From contig JACZZP010000012.1 in assembly GCA_015183035.1 (NCBI GenBank), positions 2,294,001 through 2,358,000 of the forward strand: DNA of 64,000 nucleotides. Reading direction: 5' to 3'. The DNA is from Meloidogyne chitwoodi (taxonomy: Eukaryota; Nematoda; Chromadorea; Rhabditida; Meloidogynidae). Made by a program: the position numbers and the translations under genes. The stretch's first letter is position 1; every line of letters begins with the position of its first letter. This document shows, piece after piece, positions 12,132 to 23,843 of the stretch. A model generated the notes under the pieces. That model saw only the letters and a list, made by a program, of their open reading frames with translations. It was not told where the DNA came from and did not search any database.

Positions 12132-12876
12132 GAATAAACGGTGCGACGACATTTGCGCCGTTGACATTTGCGCCGCGACACTTGCGCTGCGACTTATGCG
12201 CCGACGACATTTGCGGCGACGACTTTTGCGCCGGAAATATTTTAAAACGCGACATTTGCGCCGCCTTTAAATTAAAAAAATAAAGTAATATGTATTTATT
12301 AAAGGATTAAAAAATTATTAAAAAAATTAAACTAGGTAAAATGTATCAACTAAATAAATCCGATTAAGATTCTAAATATTCATTCTTTTTAATATTTAAC
12401 TGCACAAATATAGCTGCAGTCTTTTTTCATTCATTAGAGCATAAAGCAAGAATATGCTCATATTTTTTTGAGATTTATGTATTTCTTTTAAATCTCCTTC
12501 TTTAGTATATAAACATATTTTTTGTAAAGCTTCGTTCTGTGAGTTAAAAGGAATTGATAATTGGGTTTATTAGTTGCTAATTAATATTTCAAACCTGTTA
12601 GGCTGTTGAAAATTTTAATAATATCCTTTAAATAAATGATTAAATTTAATTTTAAAATCATTTTAGACTTAATTCTTTTTAAAATTTAATTTTTAAATCT
12701 TTAATATTACTTTTTTTTTAATTTAAAGGCGGCGCAAATGTCGCGTTTTAAAATATTTCCGGCGCAAAAGTCGTCGGCGCAAAAGTCGTCGCCGCAAATG
12801 TCGTCGGCGCATAAGTCGCAGCGCAAGTGTCGCGGCGCAAATGTCAACGGCGCAAATGTCCTGCAACCGAATAAAC
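12132..12876. mobile_element. Merlin-like non-autonomous DNA transposon
   Basis: An element of 729 bp (12140-12868) is flanked by a perfect 8-bp target duplication GAATAAAC (12132-12139 and 12869-12876). Terminal inverted repeats begin GGTGCGACGACATTTGCGCC and GGTTGCAGGACATTTGCGCC (right end, reverse complement). The arms of about 140 nt consist of roughly seven tandem copies of a 12-13-nt word close to GACATTTGCGCCG. The centre is AT-rich with no transposase. An 8-bp duplication and GG-starting termini fit the Merlin superfamily; hAT also makes 8-bp duplications but usually starts CA. Confidence 0.8.
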
Positions 12877-15062
12877 TACATATAGATGACTGAAGACCAG
12901 AGTTGGGCATAATAGAAGGAAAAAATAACAAAAATACATAAATCAATTAGTGATAGGACAGAATTTGGAAGTGGACGAAAAAAAAACTTGAAAAATTTGG
13001 GCGATTAAAGAAAAAAGTACACAAGTTGGTGAGACTAGAAGCAAAAAAAGTAATGAGGATGAAAAAAACTGGCTACTTAAAATTAATGTAAAAGATATAT
13101 AGGTGAATAAGTTTAACTAGATTAGTAGAAAAAAGTAGCACAATTGTTTTATTGCAATTAAAAAGTAAAATATTTATGTTGATATGTACTAGGAAAAAAT
13201 AAACGTGATTTATTAGTTTTTTGATTTTAAGTATAGCACAAAAAGAAGTTTTAACTTATAAAGGAGTAAGAATAAAAACATATTCTAATTGCATATGCAA
13301 TTATTGGCGAAAATGTTTATGAAGAACTGATATATTATGCTAGGCCAAATTTTTAAGTAAGTTAGAAAAGTAAAAAATGGTTACTACCAATGAGCTAAAA
13401 TAAGAATATTCGCCAGCTTCTTGATGAAAATTGGCTAATTTAGCATATATTACATAGGTAAATATGAGTAAGGATGGCTGCCGCATTCTGCAGAAATCTT
13501 TATTTTAATTGCTTACATAGACCAAAATAATACTAACAAAATTACCTCTACGTTTATTTTTTCTATATATCGATAGATATGGAAATGGTTTGAAAATTGA
13601 TTATTTTTAATAAAAATCCCGCTTAAAATTTTGAAAAATTTGGAGTATTAGAGAAAACTGAAAGAAACAATGCGAATTGTGGTGAATAAAGCAATCTATT
13701 TATTTGAAAAATTGCAAGAAAAAAGAATAAATTATGCAACAAAGGTATTTTGGAGAATAATGATAGAATTGCTCGGAACAAGTGCAATTGTCAAAATTAG
13801 ATTAAATAAGAAAACAGAAGGATTAATGTGAAAAATGGCTATTTATATATTTATGTTAGAACAATTGGTAGAAAAATCAGGAAAGCTAAATAAAAAAGAC
13901 AATGATTTGTCAAAAATATACAGGATAAAAAAATAACAAGGCTTAGAAAGAATTTTTATTAATAAATTAATCATAAAATAAGATTAAAATACCCCATACT
14001 GAGGTACTCCCATTTATTTGATGTTTAATAATATAGTTGTAGAAAAAATGGTAAAGAAATTAAGCGGCGCGCGAATTATTTTAAGAAAAGCGGCAGTTGC
14101 TAAAAAATGAAAAAGAGGGTGAAAAGGCAGGTCAACATTTTTGTAATCCAATTTTGTAAATTTAATGGTGTACGAAAATAGAATAGGAAAAAATGAACAA
14201 TAAATCGGAAATTGAGGGAAATGGAAGAATAGAAGGATAAGAGCAGCAGATGTTCATCAGTCAGCATTCAATAATTTACATTTACTAAATAAAATTTAGT
14301 TGAAAAAGAATTTGAACAGACAAAAAATTACATAAAAATTATTATAAACATTGTTTTGAGAACCAATACAGGCGAGAAAGATAGCAATTAACGAATCTGG
14401 GTGGGCCTCTAAACTCATTGTAAGAGTGGATTTATTAATATTTGAGTGGAAGTTATAAATATAACAAACGCATGGCACAAACATTAGAGAAGAAGGCGTG
14501 ACAAATAAATGGAAAAGAACACGCGCTTTGCAATTAAGAGTGCCAGCCACTATTTTTGGAGTAAATAAAGAACTCACTCTGCTGAAACAGCCATTTGGAA
14601 ATAGTGGCAATATAACAGCCAAAATCTAGGGGCTGAAGAGGAGCTAAATAAATGAAAAGGAGAAAATTCATAAATTTTTAATTTTGTTGTTATAGAAAAT
14701 GACCTTTTCTGTAGAGTTAATATAAAAATATAAATGACCAGGATAGTGGAATACTGCTAAAATATATTGCTTATGACATTTATAGTCAGTGGTTGATGAA
14801 CGGATTAATTATGGGTTTAGAAGTTAGAAGATTGAATGAGTAATCATAGAGAAAGTAATGAAAAAAGCATTGTTAGAAATCGGGAGAAAAATGGAAAACA
14901 ATTAGTCATTTGGTCGTTTAGAAAACTGAAGAGAATAAACACTTAAACACCATGTTAGATTTTAAGAAAGAAAATTAGAGACAAATAAAATCCAAAAATG
15001 AATTTAAAAGTGGCTCGTTTTTAGACATAAACATGGCTTGGATTCTATGACTATTCCAGAAA
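12877..15062. other. Gene-poor stretch between two transposons
   Basis: No gene is recognised. The plus strand is strongly A/G-rich with many short GAAAAA tracts, as upstream. The 108-residue frame at 14296-14622 (minus) has no recognisable domain and no splice context, and is probably chance. Confidence 0.5.
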
Positions 15063-15609
15063 AAATAAACGGTACTTACGTATTATCCCTACGCACTTTT
15101 GCGGACAAAGTTTTTGCGGACAAATTTATTTATTTTCCTCCTTCCTTCAAATATAGTTGTCACTCAAATTCAAAATTAAATTTGATGGATAATAAATATG
15201 AAAGTTAAGAATAAATGTTATTTTACCATTTCTGTTACAGTTTATTAGCTATTTTTTTATAATGAAAATTTGGGATTTGCCAACAACTGAAAAAGATGCC
15301 ATCGAATTCTTACAAGATCGTGGTCTTCTACACAAAACTAGAGTTTGTCGCGATGGACATGAAATGAAACTTTATCACAAACAACGTCCAGTTTGGGAAT
15401 GTAGGAGATGTCGTCAACAACAAGGTGTTCGCAGGGCAACTGGTAAGCAATACGAAACTTTCATTTGTGAACGTTTTTGAAGAAATTATACTTGCTTGGG
15501 GAAAATATTGGGCATTGGATTGATTTTTTGTAATTGTTTTATATAAATTTGTCCGCAAAAACTTTGTCCGCAAAAGTGCGTAGGGATAATACGTAAGTAC
15601 CAAATAAAC
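15063..15609 (+). mobile_element. Merlin-like transposon with truncated transposase
   Basis: A 531-bp element (15071-15601) has nearly perfect terminal inverted repeats of about 60 nt. Both ends start GGTACTTACGTATTATCCCT and continue with two TTTTGCGGACAAA words. It is flanked by a perfect 8-bp duplication AAATAAAC (15063-15070 and 15602-15609). Inside is one ORF resembling the N-terminal zinc ribbon of IS1595/ISXO2-like (Merlin) transposases. The DDE catalytic part is absent, so it is non-autonomous. Confidence 0.88.
15262..15480 (+). CDS. Merlin/IS1595-type transposase N-terminal zinc-ribbon fragment
   Basis: This 72-residue ORF starts KIWDLPTTEKDAIEFLQDRG after the Met. It then has a Cys/His pair (residues about 33-37, CRDGH) and, about 20 residues on, WECRRCR, followed by VRRATG. 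This layout (helical region, C-x2/3-C/H, W-x-C-x2-C, then a V/S-R-x-G-T-like stretch) resembles the Zn-ribbon preceding the DDE domain of IS1595/ISXO2-like transposases, the group to which eukaryotic Merlin belongs. The frame closes at TGA well before any catalytic domain. It is central in an element bounded by 60-nt inverted repeats. It might bind the element ends but cannot catalyse transposition alone. Confidence 0.6.
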   Translation: MKIWDLPTTEKDAIEFLQDRGLLHKTRVCRDGHEMKLYHKQRPVWECRRCRQQQGVRRATGKQYETFICERF

Positions 15610-15698
15610 AATCCTACTTTAAGAATTAATCTTTAATTAAAAGAAAACCTTGAATTACATTCTGTGTGTGTCATTCAACGTGTGCCCTGCTACATTCG

Positions 15699-15797
15699 TG
15701 TTCTAATTTAAGACATATAAGTCTTTGATAATAAGTTGTTTTTCATGTTCTAATTTAAGTCATCTTGTTGATTGATAATACGTTGTTTATTAAATAA
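15699..15797. repeat. Two-copy tandem repeat, about 49 bp
   Basis: GTTCTAATTTAAG(A/T)CAT and GATAATA(A/C)GTTGTTT occur twice in the same order, about 49 nt apart. It is a simple local duplication. Confidence 0.65.
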
Positions 15798-15925
15798 AGT
15801 GCATACAGTTTGTTTTGCAAATTGTCCCATCTCAAATATTGGAATTGACATGCGCAGAATAAAAAATAATTATTGATTAATCTAAAATTAGCTTTTAAGT
15901 ATTTAATTCTATTAAGAATGGAAGG

Positions 15926-16026
15926 TATATTCGTTTTTGGTCAGATTTTTAACTTCTCCTTATTTTCTCTTATGTTTGCCTACTTTTTGATGGAAAATAA
16001 GGAGAAATTAAAATGACCCCGAATAT
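15926..16026. repeat. Short imperfect hairpin repeat
   Basis: ATATTCGTTTTTGGTCAG through CTTCTCCTTATTTT (about 15927-15967) is inverted at AAAATAAGGAGAA through GACCCCGAATAT (about 15993-16026), with a spacer of about 25 nt. Confidence 0.7.
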
Positions 16027-16165
16027 GATCGCATAGAATAACAACTGCAATAAATTATTTGTGAAAAAAAAACGAAAAATTTAATCAAAGCTTGGCAAGA
16101 AGTCGTAAAATAAATTATAAATAAACATAACATAATTAGAGATAAAGAAGCTAGAGCATGTCTCG

Positions 16166-16291
16166 ACATCTCGTGCCATGAAATTTCACGACATTTCGTC
16201 CCAACGGCAAAAAATCGTAGGCTCGGATATACGAAATGTATTTTTTTGCCGTTGAGACGAAATGTCGTAGTGGCTCGAAATGTACAAGAGC
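16166..16291. repeat. Dispersed palindromic repeat, copy 2
   Basis: Arms at 16187-16215 (CACGACATTTCGTCCCAACG...) and about 16247-16269 (GTTGAGACGAAATGTCGT), with outer CGAAATGTACAAGAG. Same family as the repeat at 869-1009. Confidence 0.75.
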
Positions 16292-16451
16292 CAGCTAGAG
16301 ACTACTTGTGAATAATTATCGCGATTAAAAGGACGTGTCAGAATGGAAAATGTTATAAGATGGTCACTAATTTAAGATTTTATTAATTTTTCTTAACTTT
16401 TTGCCCTAAGTTTTGTTTCCTTTTTTTTAAATAAGTTTTTTGACTTTTAAT

Positions 16452-17908
16452 ATGGACGACGAATCTAAAAAATGTAAACATCAATTTTGGCAGACTCAGC
16501 CGGTACCAGGAATTGGTTTTTAACATTTAGTGCTATATCCCTTTATCTTTATAATTAAGGTGTGAAGGTTGAAGATAATACATTCATTGAAGCTCCTCTT
16601 GACGTAGAAAAGATTCGAAAGGAGCCTTACTCATTGCCAGATCCATTTTTATGGTCGGAGGTTGACTTGTTATCAAACTGTCAATTAGATGAATTGTACA
16701 CACTTCTTAATGAAAATTATGTAGAGGATGATGAAAATATGTTTCGTTTCGATTATGGGAGGGAATTCTTAAAATGGTTATCTTTTTATATCACTAGTAA
16801 AATTTTACAATACTAGGGCTTTAATGCCTGCTGGTTGGAATGCTCAGTGGCACTGTGGTGTTCGCGCTGCTGGTTCCAAATTGTTAGCTTTCATTGCTGC
16901 AATCCCTGCACTTATTCGGATTTATGATAAAACAGTGCAAATGGTTGAGATTAATTTTTTATGTGTGCATAAAAAGTTACGTTCCAAAAGGCTGGCACCT
17001 GTTCTCATTCGTGAAATCACACGAAGAGTTAATCTCAGTGGAATATTTCAAGCTACTTTTACTGCTGGAATTATTATTCCTAAACCGGTCGGTTCTTGCA
17101 GGTTGGTATAAAATAATATCTTATCAAATTTATTTGAAGGTATTGGCACCGATCTCTGAACCCAAAAAAACTCATTGAGACTAGGTTTTCACATCTTGGG
17201 AAGAATATGACGCTTCATCGGACCATAAAACTCTATCGACTTCCAGAGGTGTTCAATCCTAATTGCGCATTTTTATTAAAGTTACTTTTCAGACCACACA
17301 TTATCCACTCAAACCTCTAAGAAAAGAATACTTGCAAAGTGCTTTCAGTTTGCTCACAGAATACTTGACAAAATTTGATATTTGTCCAATTTTAAATTTT
17401 GAGGAGTTTAAACATTTTTTCATGCCGAAGGAAGACGTAGTATATTCTTACGTAATTGAGGTTCCGTATTTTTCCTTTAATAATTTAAATTAGATTTTTA
17501 GAACAACGGGCAGGTAACAGATCTTATAAGCTTTTATTGCCTTCCCTCGACAATTGTTCAAAATCCACTACATAAGGAAATTAGAGCCGCTTATTCATTT
17601 TACAATGTTGCTGGATCCGTTCCTTTAAACAAGCTGATAAATGATGCGCTGATAATTGCTAAAAATGTATCATAATTTTAGAAATTTTAAATTTTATTTC
17701 TAAATAGATTGGTTTTGACGTTTTTAATGCTCTCGATCTGATGGATAATAAGAGTTTTCTCGAGGAATTGAAATTTGGTATTGGCGATGGAAACTTGCAG
17801 TATTATTTATATAATTGGAAATGCCCAGATATCGCACCAGAACGAATAGTGAGTTTAAAAACTTCAATCTTAAATTGTTAATATTTTTAGGGTCTAGTCT
17901 TGCAGTAA
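16452..17908 (+). CDS. nmt-1: Glycylpeptide N-tetradecanoyltransferase (N-myristoyltransferase)
   Basis: Transfers myristate from myristoyl-CoA to N-terminal glycine of proteins, in the cytosol and on ribosomes. Spliced reading from ATG at 16452: [15 protein letters not shown], then [20 protein letters not shown] and [18 protein letters not shown] across a 40-nt intron, then [20 protein letters not shown] and [18 protein letters not shown] (the signature myristoyl-CoA-binding block). It continues [43 protein letters not shown], and ends IGLVLQ, a typical NMT C-terminus. Exons begin near 16452, 16560, 16817, 17130, 17292, about 17500, 17707 and 17891, all with GT-AG borders that I could follow, and the frame is intact. 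The long basic N-terminal extension of vertebrate enzymes is absent. I see no sign of decay. Confidence 0.93.
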
Positions 17909-18047
17909 CAATTATTTTTGGTCATGCCATTGAGAAAATCTTGTGATTTCCATCTCAAAAAATGTTATTTTTATTTGATGGTTTTTTTTTGATTTTTCAT
18001 TGTTTTGATAAGTAAAGATCTTTTGTATAGTGTTTGTTGTTAGTACG

Positions 18048-21000
18048 TCAAACAGCTGTATTATAGGATCGATGAATTTTCTGTTGGCCGCATTTTTTCC
18101 CTAAATCTCGTTTATCACCATCCAGATTGTTATTTGAGTAAGGAGGTGGTATTTGAGTTGAATTTAGCGGAATTAATCCCGCCCCAGAAAATGGTTGTAG
18201 GCTGGGATCAGAGTAATTTGCAGGGAGAAGTGAAGAAGCCTTTGAGAATGTTTTTATGTTAATTATGGGTCGACTCACTTTTTGTAACATTTCATGAGCC
18301 GCACCTTCCTTGATGAGTGCGTTACCTTGAAGAGAAAGTTTAAGCTGGTCACAGAGAGAGTCGCGAAGATTCTGCTAAAAAAATTTAACATCCTTTATTC
18401 TGAAGTTTTTAATCAACCATAGACGTAATCTGCCCCTTTCTTGCTTCGATTCTCGAACGATAAAGGAATTCTCCCAACGCAGCGATCATGGATGCTATCT
18501 GAATTTTAAGTAATTTTTAATTTGATCAAATTAAAAAACCATCCCAGCCATCAATATGTAGAAAATGCCGGCAACTTTACTTAAATTTAGACTAGCTGAA
18601 GAACCATCCTGTGTAGTGCGAATCTTTTTTTATTCATTTAGTCTATTCTAACCGTGATTCCTTGATCACACTGGCCTCTATCATACCACCATTTGTTTTC
18701 AAGCTTTTTAAGCTCGCCCAATTCTTGGAGCGCCAATATTGCTAGATTGATTACATCCCTATTTATAACACTGATTTAAATTTTTAATTCTCTTATCACT
18801 TCCATTCGCTTCCAAATGGAGTAGCAACACCATATCCAACACTATTCACTGAATATATACATATACACAGAAGTATCAGTTCGTTGACTTTTTTCCTCTA
18901 GATTCCCACTTCTACCCACCCAATACCTCATATTTGTGATATTTGTTTTTAGTATTTATTTGTATCACCATTTTCCAAAGCTTTTTGTATTAATATTAAA
19001 ACATACAATTTGCACCGACCTTCATTGTATCACATGGTTTTCTGGTATTTGCATATTCGTTTGCTGTAGCCTTGACGAAAAAATATAAAATCTAATGCTG
19101 CCTTGAGTATTTTTTGTACACCACCCTTGCCAGAACTCGCAAAGAAGGTGTGGTAATATACGAAAAGTAATATTTCCTACCTCCAATAGAAAAGCATACC
19201 GCCCTTTGTGTGTACGAACACGTTCAATTCTTTAAAATATTTTTGCAATAATTATAGTAAGCGAATCTACAATATTATAAATAAATTGTCACCCCTCAGC
19301 GTACGAGTTAACAAACACAGAAGGAACCTTGAATTTTTAAAAGGACATTTTATAAATAAAACTAATAACTTGTGATTCCATAAAGCGCCACATTCTTTGA
19401 TAAATTTGCACTGAAGAATACTAAATGAGTAAATAAACTACATCATCTTTAAAAATAAAACTTGGTACCTTGAAAAATTGTGCAGTTGAACCACCAGCCT
19501 GAATTCCATATTTGATCTTTGTTTGTTTTGCCAAATCTTCAACGCTTTCTATAGGTGCCTGCATCTTTTCTAAGGTCAAAAACGCAGCCAAATTTGCGGT
19601 ATAAGACGAAACAGAAATTAAAAATGTTTTTATCATAAATACTCAAAAGTATCTACCAATAATCATAGTGAAGAACCTGAAGTAGGCAATGAAACAAATG
19701 TTTTTATTCTATCTTTGATAATAATTTCTTTTTAAAACTCACCACCAGGCACTAGAAGCAATGCGACCGCTGATAGATCTAAAAACATTTAAATTGAAAG
19801 TATATTTTTTATTCAGAATATAATTATCCAAATCACATAACTTGGTAAAATGTCTGTCCCCTGTTGCATAAAAGCAGCTAAAGTAAACCACATGCAGTTG
19901 TATACAGAAAAGTCGTTTGATATTGTGAAACCGCCATTAGCCATTTCCTCAACTCGCCACTCATATGGAGAAAAGCGGGAAACCAAAAAAATAACAACCG
20001 AAACACCAATATAGGCAAAAATTATATACCTTTTAGATTAGAATATTTAAATGCATTTTTTTTAAATAATTTACATCCAAATTTCGCTGCTCAGAGGTGC
20101 CATGAAGGAGAAAACGGAAAATTCTTAAAAGAATAATCTTAAAAATCTAGATTAGAAATATACCTTGTTTGTCAGGCTTCTTGATCATTATACTATAATA
20201 AAAGAAAATATAAAAAATAGAAAATAAAAAACCTAATTCCTGTGGTAAGAAAAGGTTTTGAAAAGTCGACAACTCTTTCTCTGTCCTGAAAAAGATGAAA
20301 ATATTTTAGAAATTTTATCTTTTAACTACCTGATTAATTGTTAGTGAAGCAACTGAAACATGAGCTTCACCTCGAAGAAGATGGCCAACTAATTAATTAT
20401 GAATTGAAATAGTTTATTAAAACAAGCATTTACTAATTCCGTCCCAACCTAAAAGATAAATAAGGTTTAATTTTCAAAACTGTAAAAATTTTTAGTATTA
20501 TATCAAAAGAAAAGAAATTTTCCTTTTCCATATAGTTTTTTCAGTATAATGAGTCAAAATTAACAGTGGAAAAAATTGTAAAAGAAAAAATTTTAAAAAT
20601 AATAAATGTTAAATATCGGAAAAATTAAAATGGTAAAATAATTACTTCCATCGGGCTGCTTAGCTCCATACTGATTTGCCCTTGAGATGGATATCTCGAA
20701 ATTGAAATCTTCAATGCGTTCATGTAACAACTAGAATGTTTAAAGTATAAAGAGATCATGTCAAAAATTAACAAACATTTAATAAGTCAATACAATATCC
20801 CTCGAATTTGTTGTTTCCTTTACATTCGCTCAAATTCTAAAAATAAAGTAAAAACTCAAAGTAAAATTTTGCCTGATTTCCTCCCTTTTCAGGATCACAC
20901 TCTCTCTTTAGCATCACAAAAGGATCACTTCTGACCTAAATATATTAATTCATTCTTGTCCATTTTTCTTCTTAATACCGTTACAATGCGCACAATCTTT

Positions 21001-23032
21001 TTAAGTCCATCAGAGTGGCCAGAACGAGAATTCTGCGTTTGTTGGCGCCTAGAAGTAATAATTCATAGTTAATTAATAATAAAAACCAATGAGCTTCTGT
21101 CCGATCCTTTAAGAAACCAGATGAATGTCGCCAAATAAGAAGCTATAAAAATATTTAATCAATCTCTGAAATATCATTCTATATTTAAATTATGATAAAG
21201 CGCGTAGCTAATTTTTAGTATTCACGTATATAAAATTTATTACCTCTTTCTTGTTGAAGGCAGATTTAGTGTCTGATGTAAGATCAATTACAGTGACCAG
21301 AAAGTTTTTGCGCACACCATTGCGATCGAATTCTATTTGTCCGCTGAGTGTTCCCGAAGTTGAACCACTCAACTTTAACTAATATTCTTAATTAAAATTA
21401 GTACCTTTAAATCAAAACAAACACTCGTGATTGCCTTAGAAATAGAACGGCCGTGCTCAAACGTCAAAAACGGCCTATTTGCATTTTGTTTGTCCATGCT
21501 TGGATGACAGTAAATTCCAGGAAAATTCTTCAAAGAAGTCGAATTTGCATAATAATCTATGTATGCGTAAAACTTACTCGATTGTAAAGTTCCCCATGGC
21601 GGAAATTCTTTCTGAAAAGGGAATCATTTCTGCGTAATATCACCTCAAACGCCGCTAAACGAGAAACTATTTTACAAAATATCTTACGAAAAGAGCGTTA
21701 AAACTTTTTTAAACTAAAAAACCTTTTGCTACAATAACAGCATCATTCACAAATGCGAGCCTTGTCTAAAAAAGTTAAGAATCATTACATATTGAGAAAT
21801 CAAAGAATACGACCTCCAAGTCTAAATCTGGTTTTTCATTCATTTCTTTTATTGCTAATTCAATTTGGCGATTAAGAAGAGCAAATTCACGATTTTCTCT
21901 TTCAATAATTTGAAAGCCAGTTATGTTTATATTACCCTTTAATTAAAAAATAAAATTTTAATATTTACTAGATTTTAATTACCTGTTGAAACATTTCAAC
22001 ATCGTATGGCTAAAAATAAATAAAGAAACTTAATGGAAATGTAATACCAGAAAATCGTAGTTTGCTACAATGTAATGATACTTTTGTTGATTGAATTGTG
22101 CCGAACGGATTGCCTGTAGCAGTTGTTGTTGCCTTGAGAAATGTTTGGTTAAAATATTATTTTGTGTTATACATACCTGTAAGTGTTTGTAGTATCGAGA
22201 ATGATATGTTCGGTAACATTCAAATTGAAGCGCTTCAAATTAAATAGACGTAAGAATTCACTAAATTGTTCAACGTCCTTTGGCAATTGCAACATTTCCG
22301 AACTTATCGAATTGTTCGTCCGTTCATTTAAATGTAAATAAATCATTCGAAGATTTTGCGCTGCTGAAAATATAAATCTTTTTAATAACTAAAAGTTCAT
22401 CTCTAGCCTCTGATAGCAATATCGGCATCATGAAAATAAACAAAACTGTTCCAACCCTTCAATAAAAACAAATCTGCTAACAATTGTGCATTTGGAGGCT
22501 TTATACTTGCTTCAAAATTGTTTGGTGTATTAGTCATAAAAGCACGTGGCGACAGTCCCCAATTAATCAATGGAATTTCCAGGGCACTGGCTACAGACAT
22601 ATAAGCCTCATGACCTTGTTCACTACTTTCTCCCATAAGCATCAACATAAATCCAGACTGAAGCTCAGAACATACTAAAAATAAATGTTATTTTTATTGG
22701 CAAATTTTAACCTTTTGAAATCATTCCCCAGCTATCATCTACAGCCATACGAAGTTGTCTATTTTTATGCGCGAGCAGAAACGTGCTGGGTGTTGCTGAG
22801 TTGAGGCGATTTACAGTAGAATTCAACTAAAATATGTAATTATTTTTTATTAAAACATAAAAGTACCGCAAGAACTGCAGCTAGATCGCCAGCAGTTGAA
22901 AAGGATTCTTAGACGTTAAAAACGATATAAAAATATCATATTCAACTTACGTATTGGAATTCGTGAAGGATATCCAAAAGTTGAGGTGAAGATTAAGAGA
23001 AAATTCCAGATGAATCTTAAACCCCGAACCAT
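18048..23032 (-). CDS. glr-1: AMPA/kainate-class ionotropic glutamate receptor (GLR-1-like)
   Basis: ATG at 23032 opens a signal peptide ([20 protein letters not shown]). An amino-terminal domain follows (for example 22648-22403). The S1 ligand-binding lobe includes [17 protein letters not shown], and [20 protein letters not shown] then [12 protein letters not shown]. The pore segment reads [18 protein letters not shown], with Gln at the Q/R site. The gating motif reads [17 protein letters not shown]2 follows ([37 protein letters not shown]), then the last membrane helix ([11 protein letters not shown]). The gene has many short introns. The protein ends SYNTAV, a class I PDZ ligand (x-T/S-x-hydrophobic) like the TAV end of C. 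elegans GLR-1, which mediates fast synaptic transmission in command interneurons. The Gln predicts a calcium-permeable channel. GLR-2 is the main alternative. Confidence 0.85.
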
Positions 23033-23843
23033 ACTTTTTATATAGAATAATTATGTATATAATATAAAATTTAAGTTTTAAAAAATCAGAAAAGATAAAT
23101 AGGTCAATAGATTTGTAATCTTTAAAATTTTTGACATATATACGTGCCTTAAATATAATCTAAATAGTATAAAGTTTTGTTTAAGAAGACAACATACAAA
23201 TATACTAAAGCTAATAAAAAGTTACTTAATTCTTCTGACTATAATTTAAAGTAAAATAACACGCATTACTAACCAAGGCATTCACATAAATAAAAATTTG
23301 ATGACTCTACCATATTAATGTTATTCTTTTGGATAACCAAAAACGCCAAGAAAACATTGTAGAAAAACTTAGAAAATATCTCTCTTTCCCCTCTTCCTTA
23401 CTGAAGCCAAATTACTTTTCCTATTTTCTTATGTTAGTCCCAATTTTTTTGACAATTACGACAAGAGCTTGTCGAGGATTATTAAATTTGATTCGAAAAT
23501 GCAAATTGGAAACAACTTGTCTTTTACAAAAAAACTTCGATAACTCGAAAAGAAAAATAAATTTCCTTCAGCAAACACTTAAATAACAAAAAAAACAAGT
23601 TAAATAAAGTTTTATATAATAGCTAATATTTTTAGTTTTAATAGTAAAAATAAAATATTAGCAAGTTCAGAAATATATTCAATAAATACTAACGTAAGGT
23701 CAAGTTTTTAATTCATCAAAAAAACCCTCAAAACTTTGTTTTAATGCGCTATTAATTATACCTTCAATGTCACTCTGTTTTTGTTATCTTTAATTAGTTC
23801 ATCATTAAGCCAATTATTTTATTTTATCGTCTTCACTGTCATC
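23033..23843. other. Intergenic region
   Basis: Promoter-side sequence of the glutamate receptor gene and the 3' flank of the WDR55-like gene. An 85-residue open frame at 23329-23586 (plus) has no recognisable features. Nothing else can be supported. Confidence 0.5.

Noticed and set aside
12707..12946. Cys/Asp-rich 79-residue frame (CADDICGDDFCADDFC)
   Set aside because: It is a translation of the tandem GCGCAAATGTCG words in the transposon arm, not a metal-binding protein.
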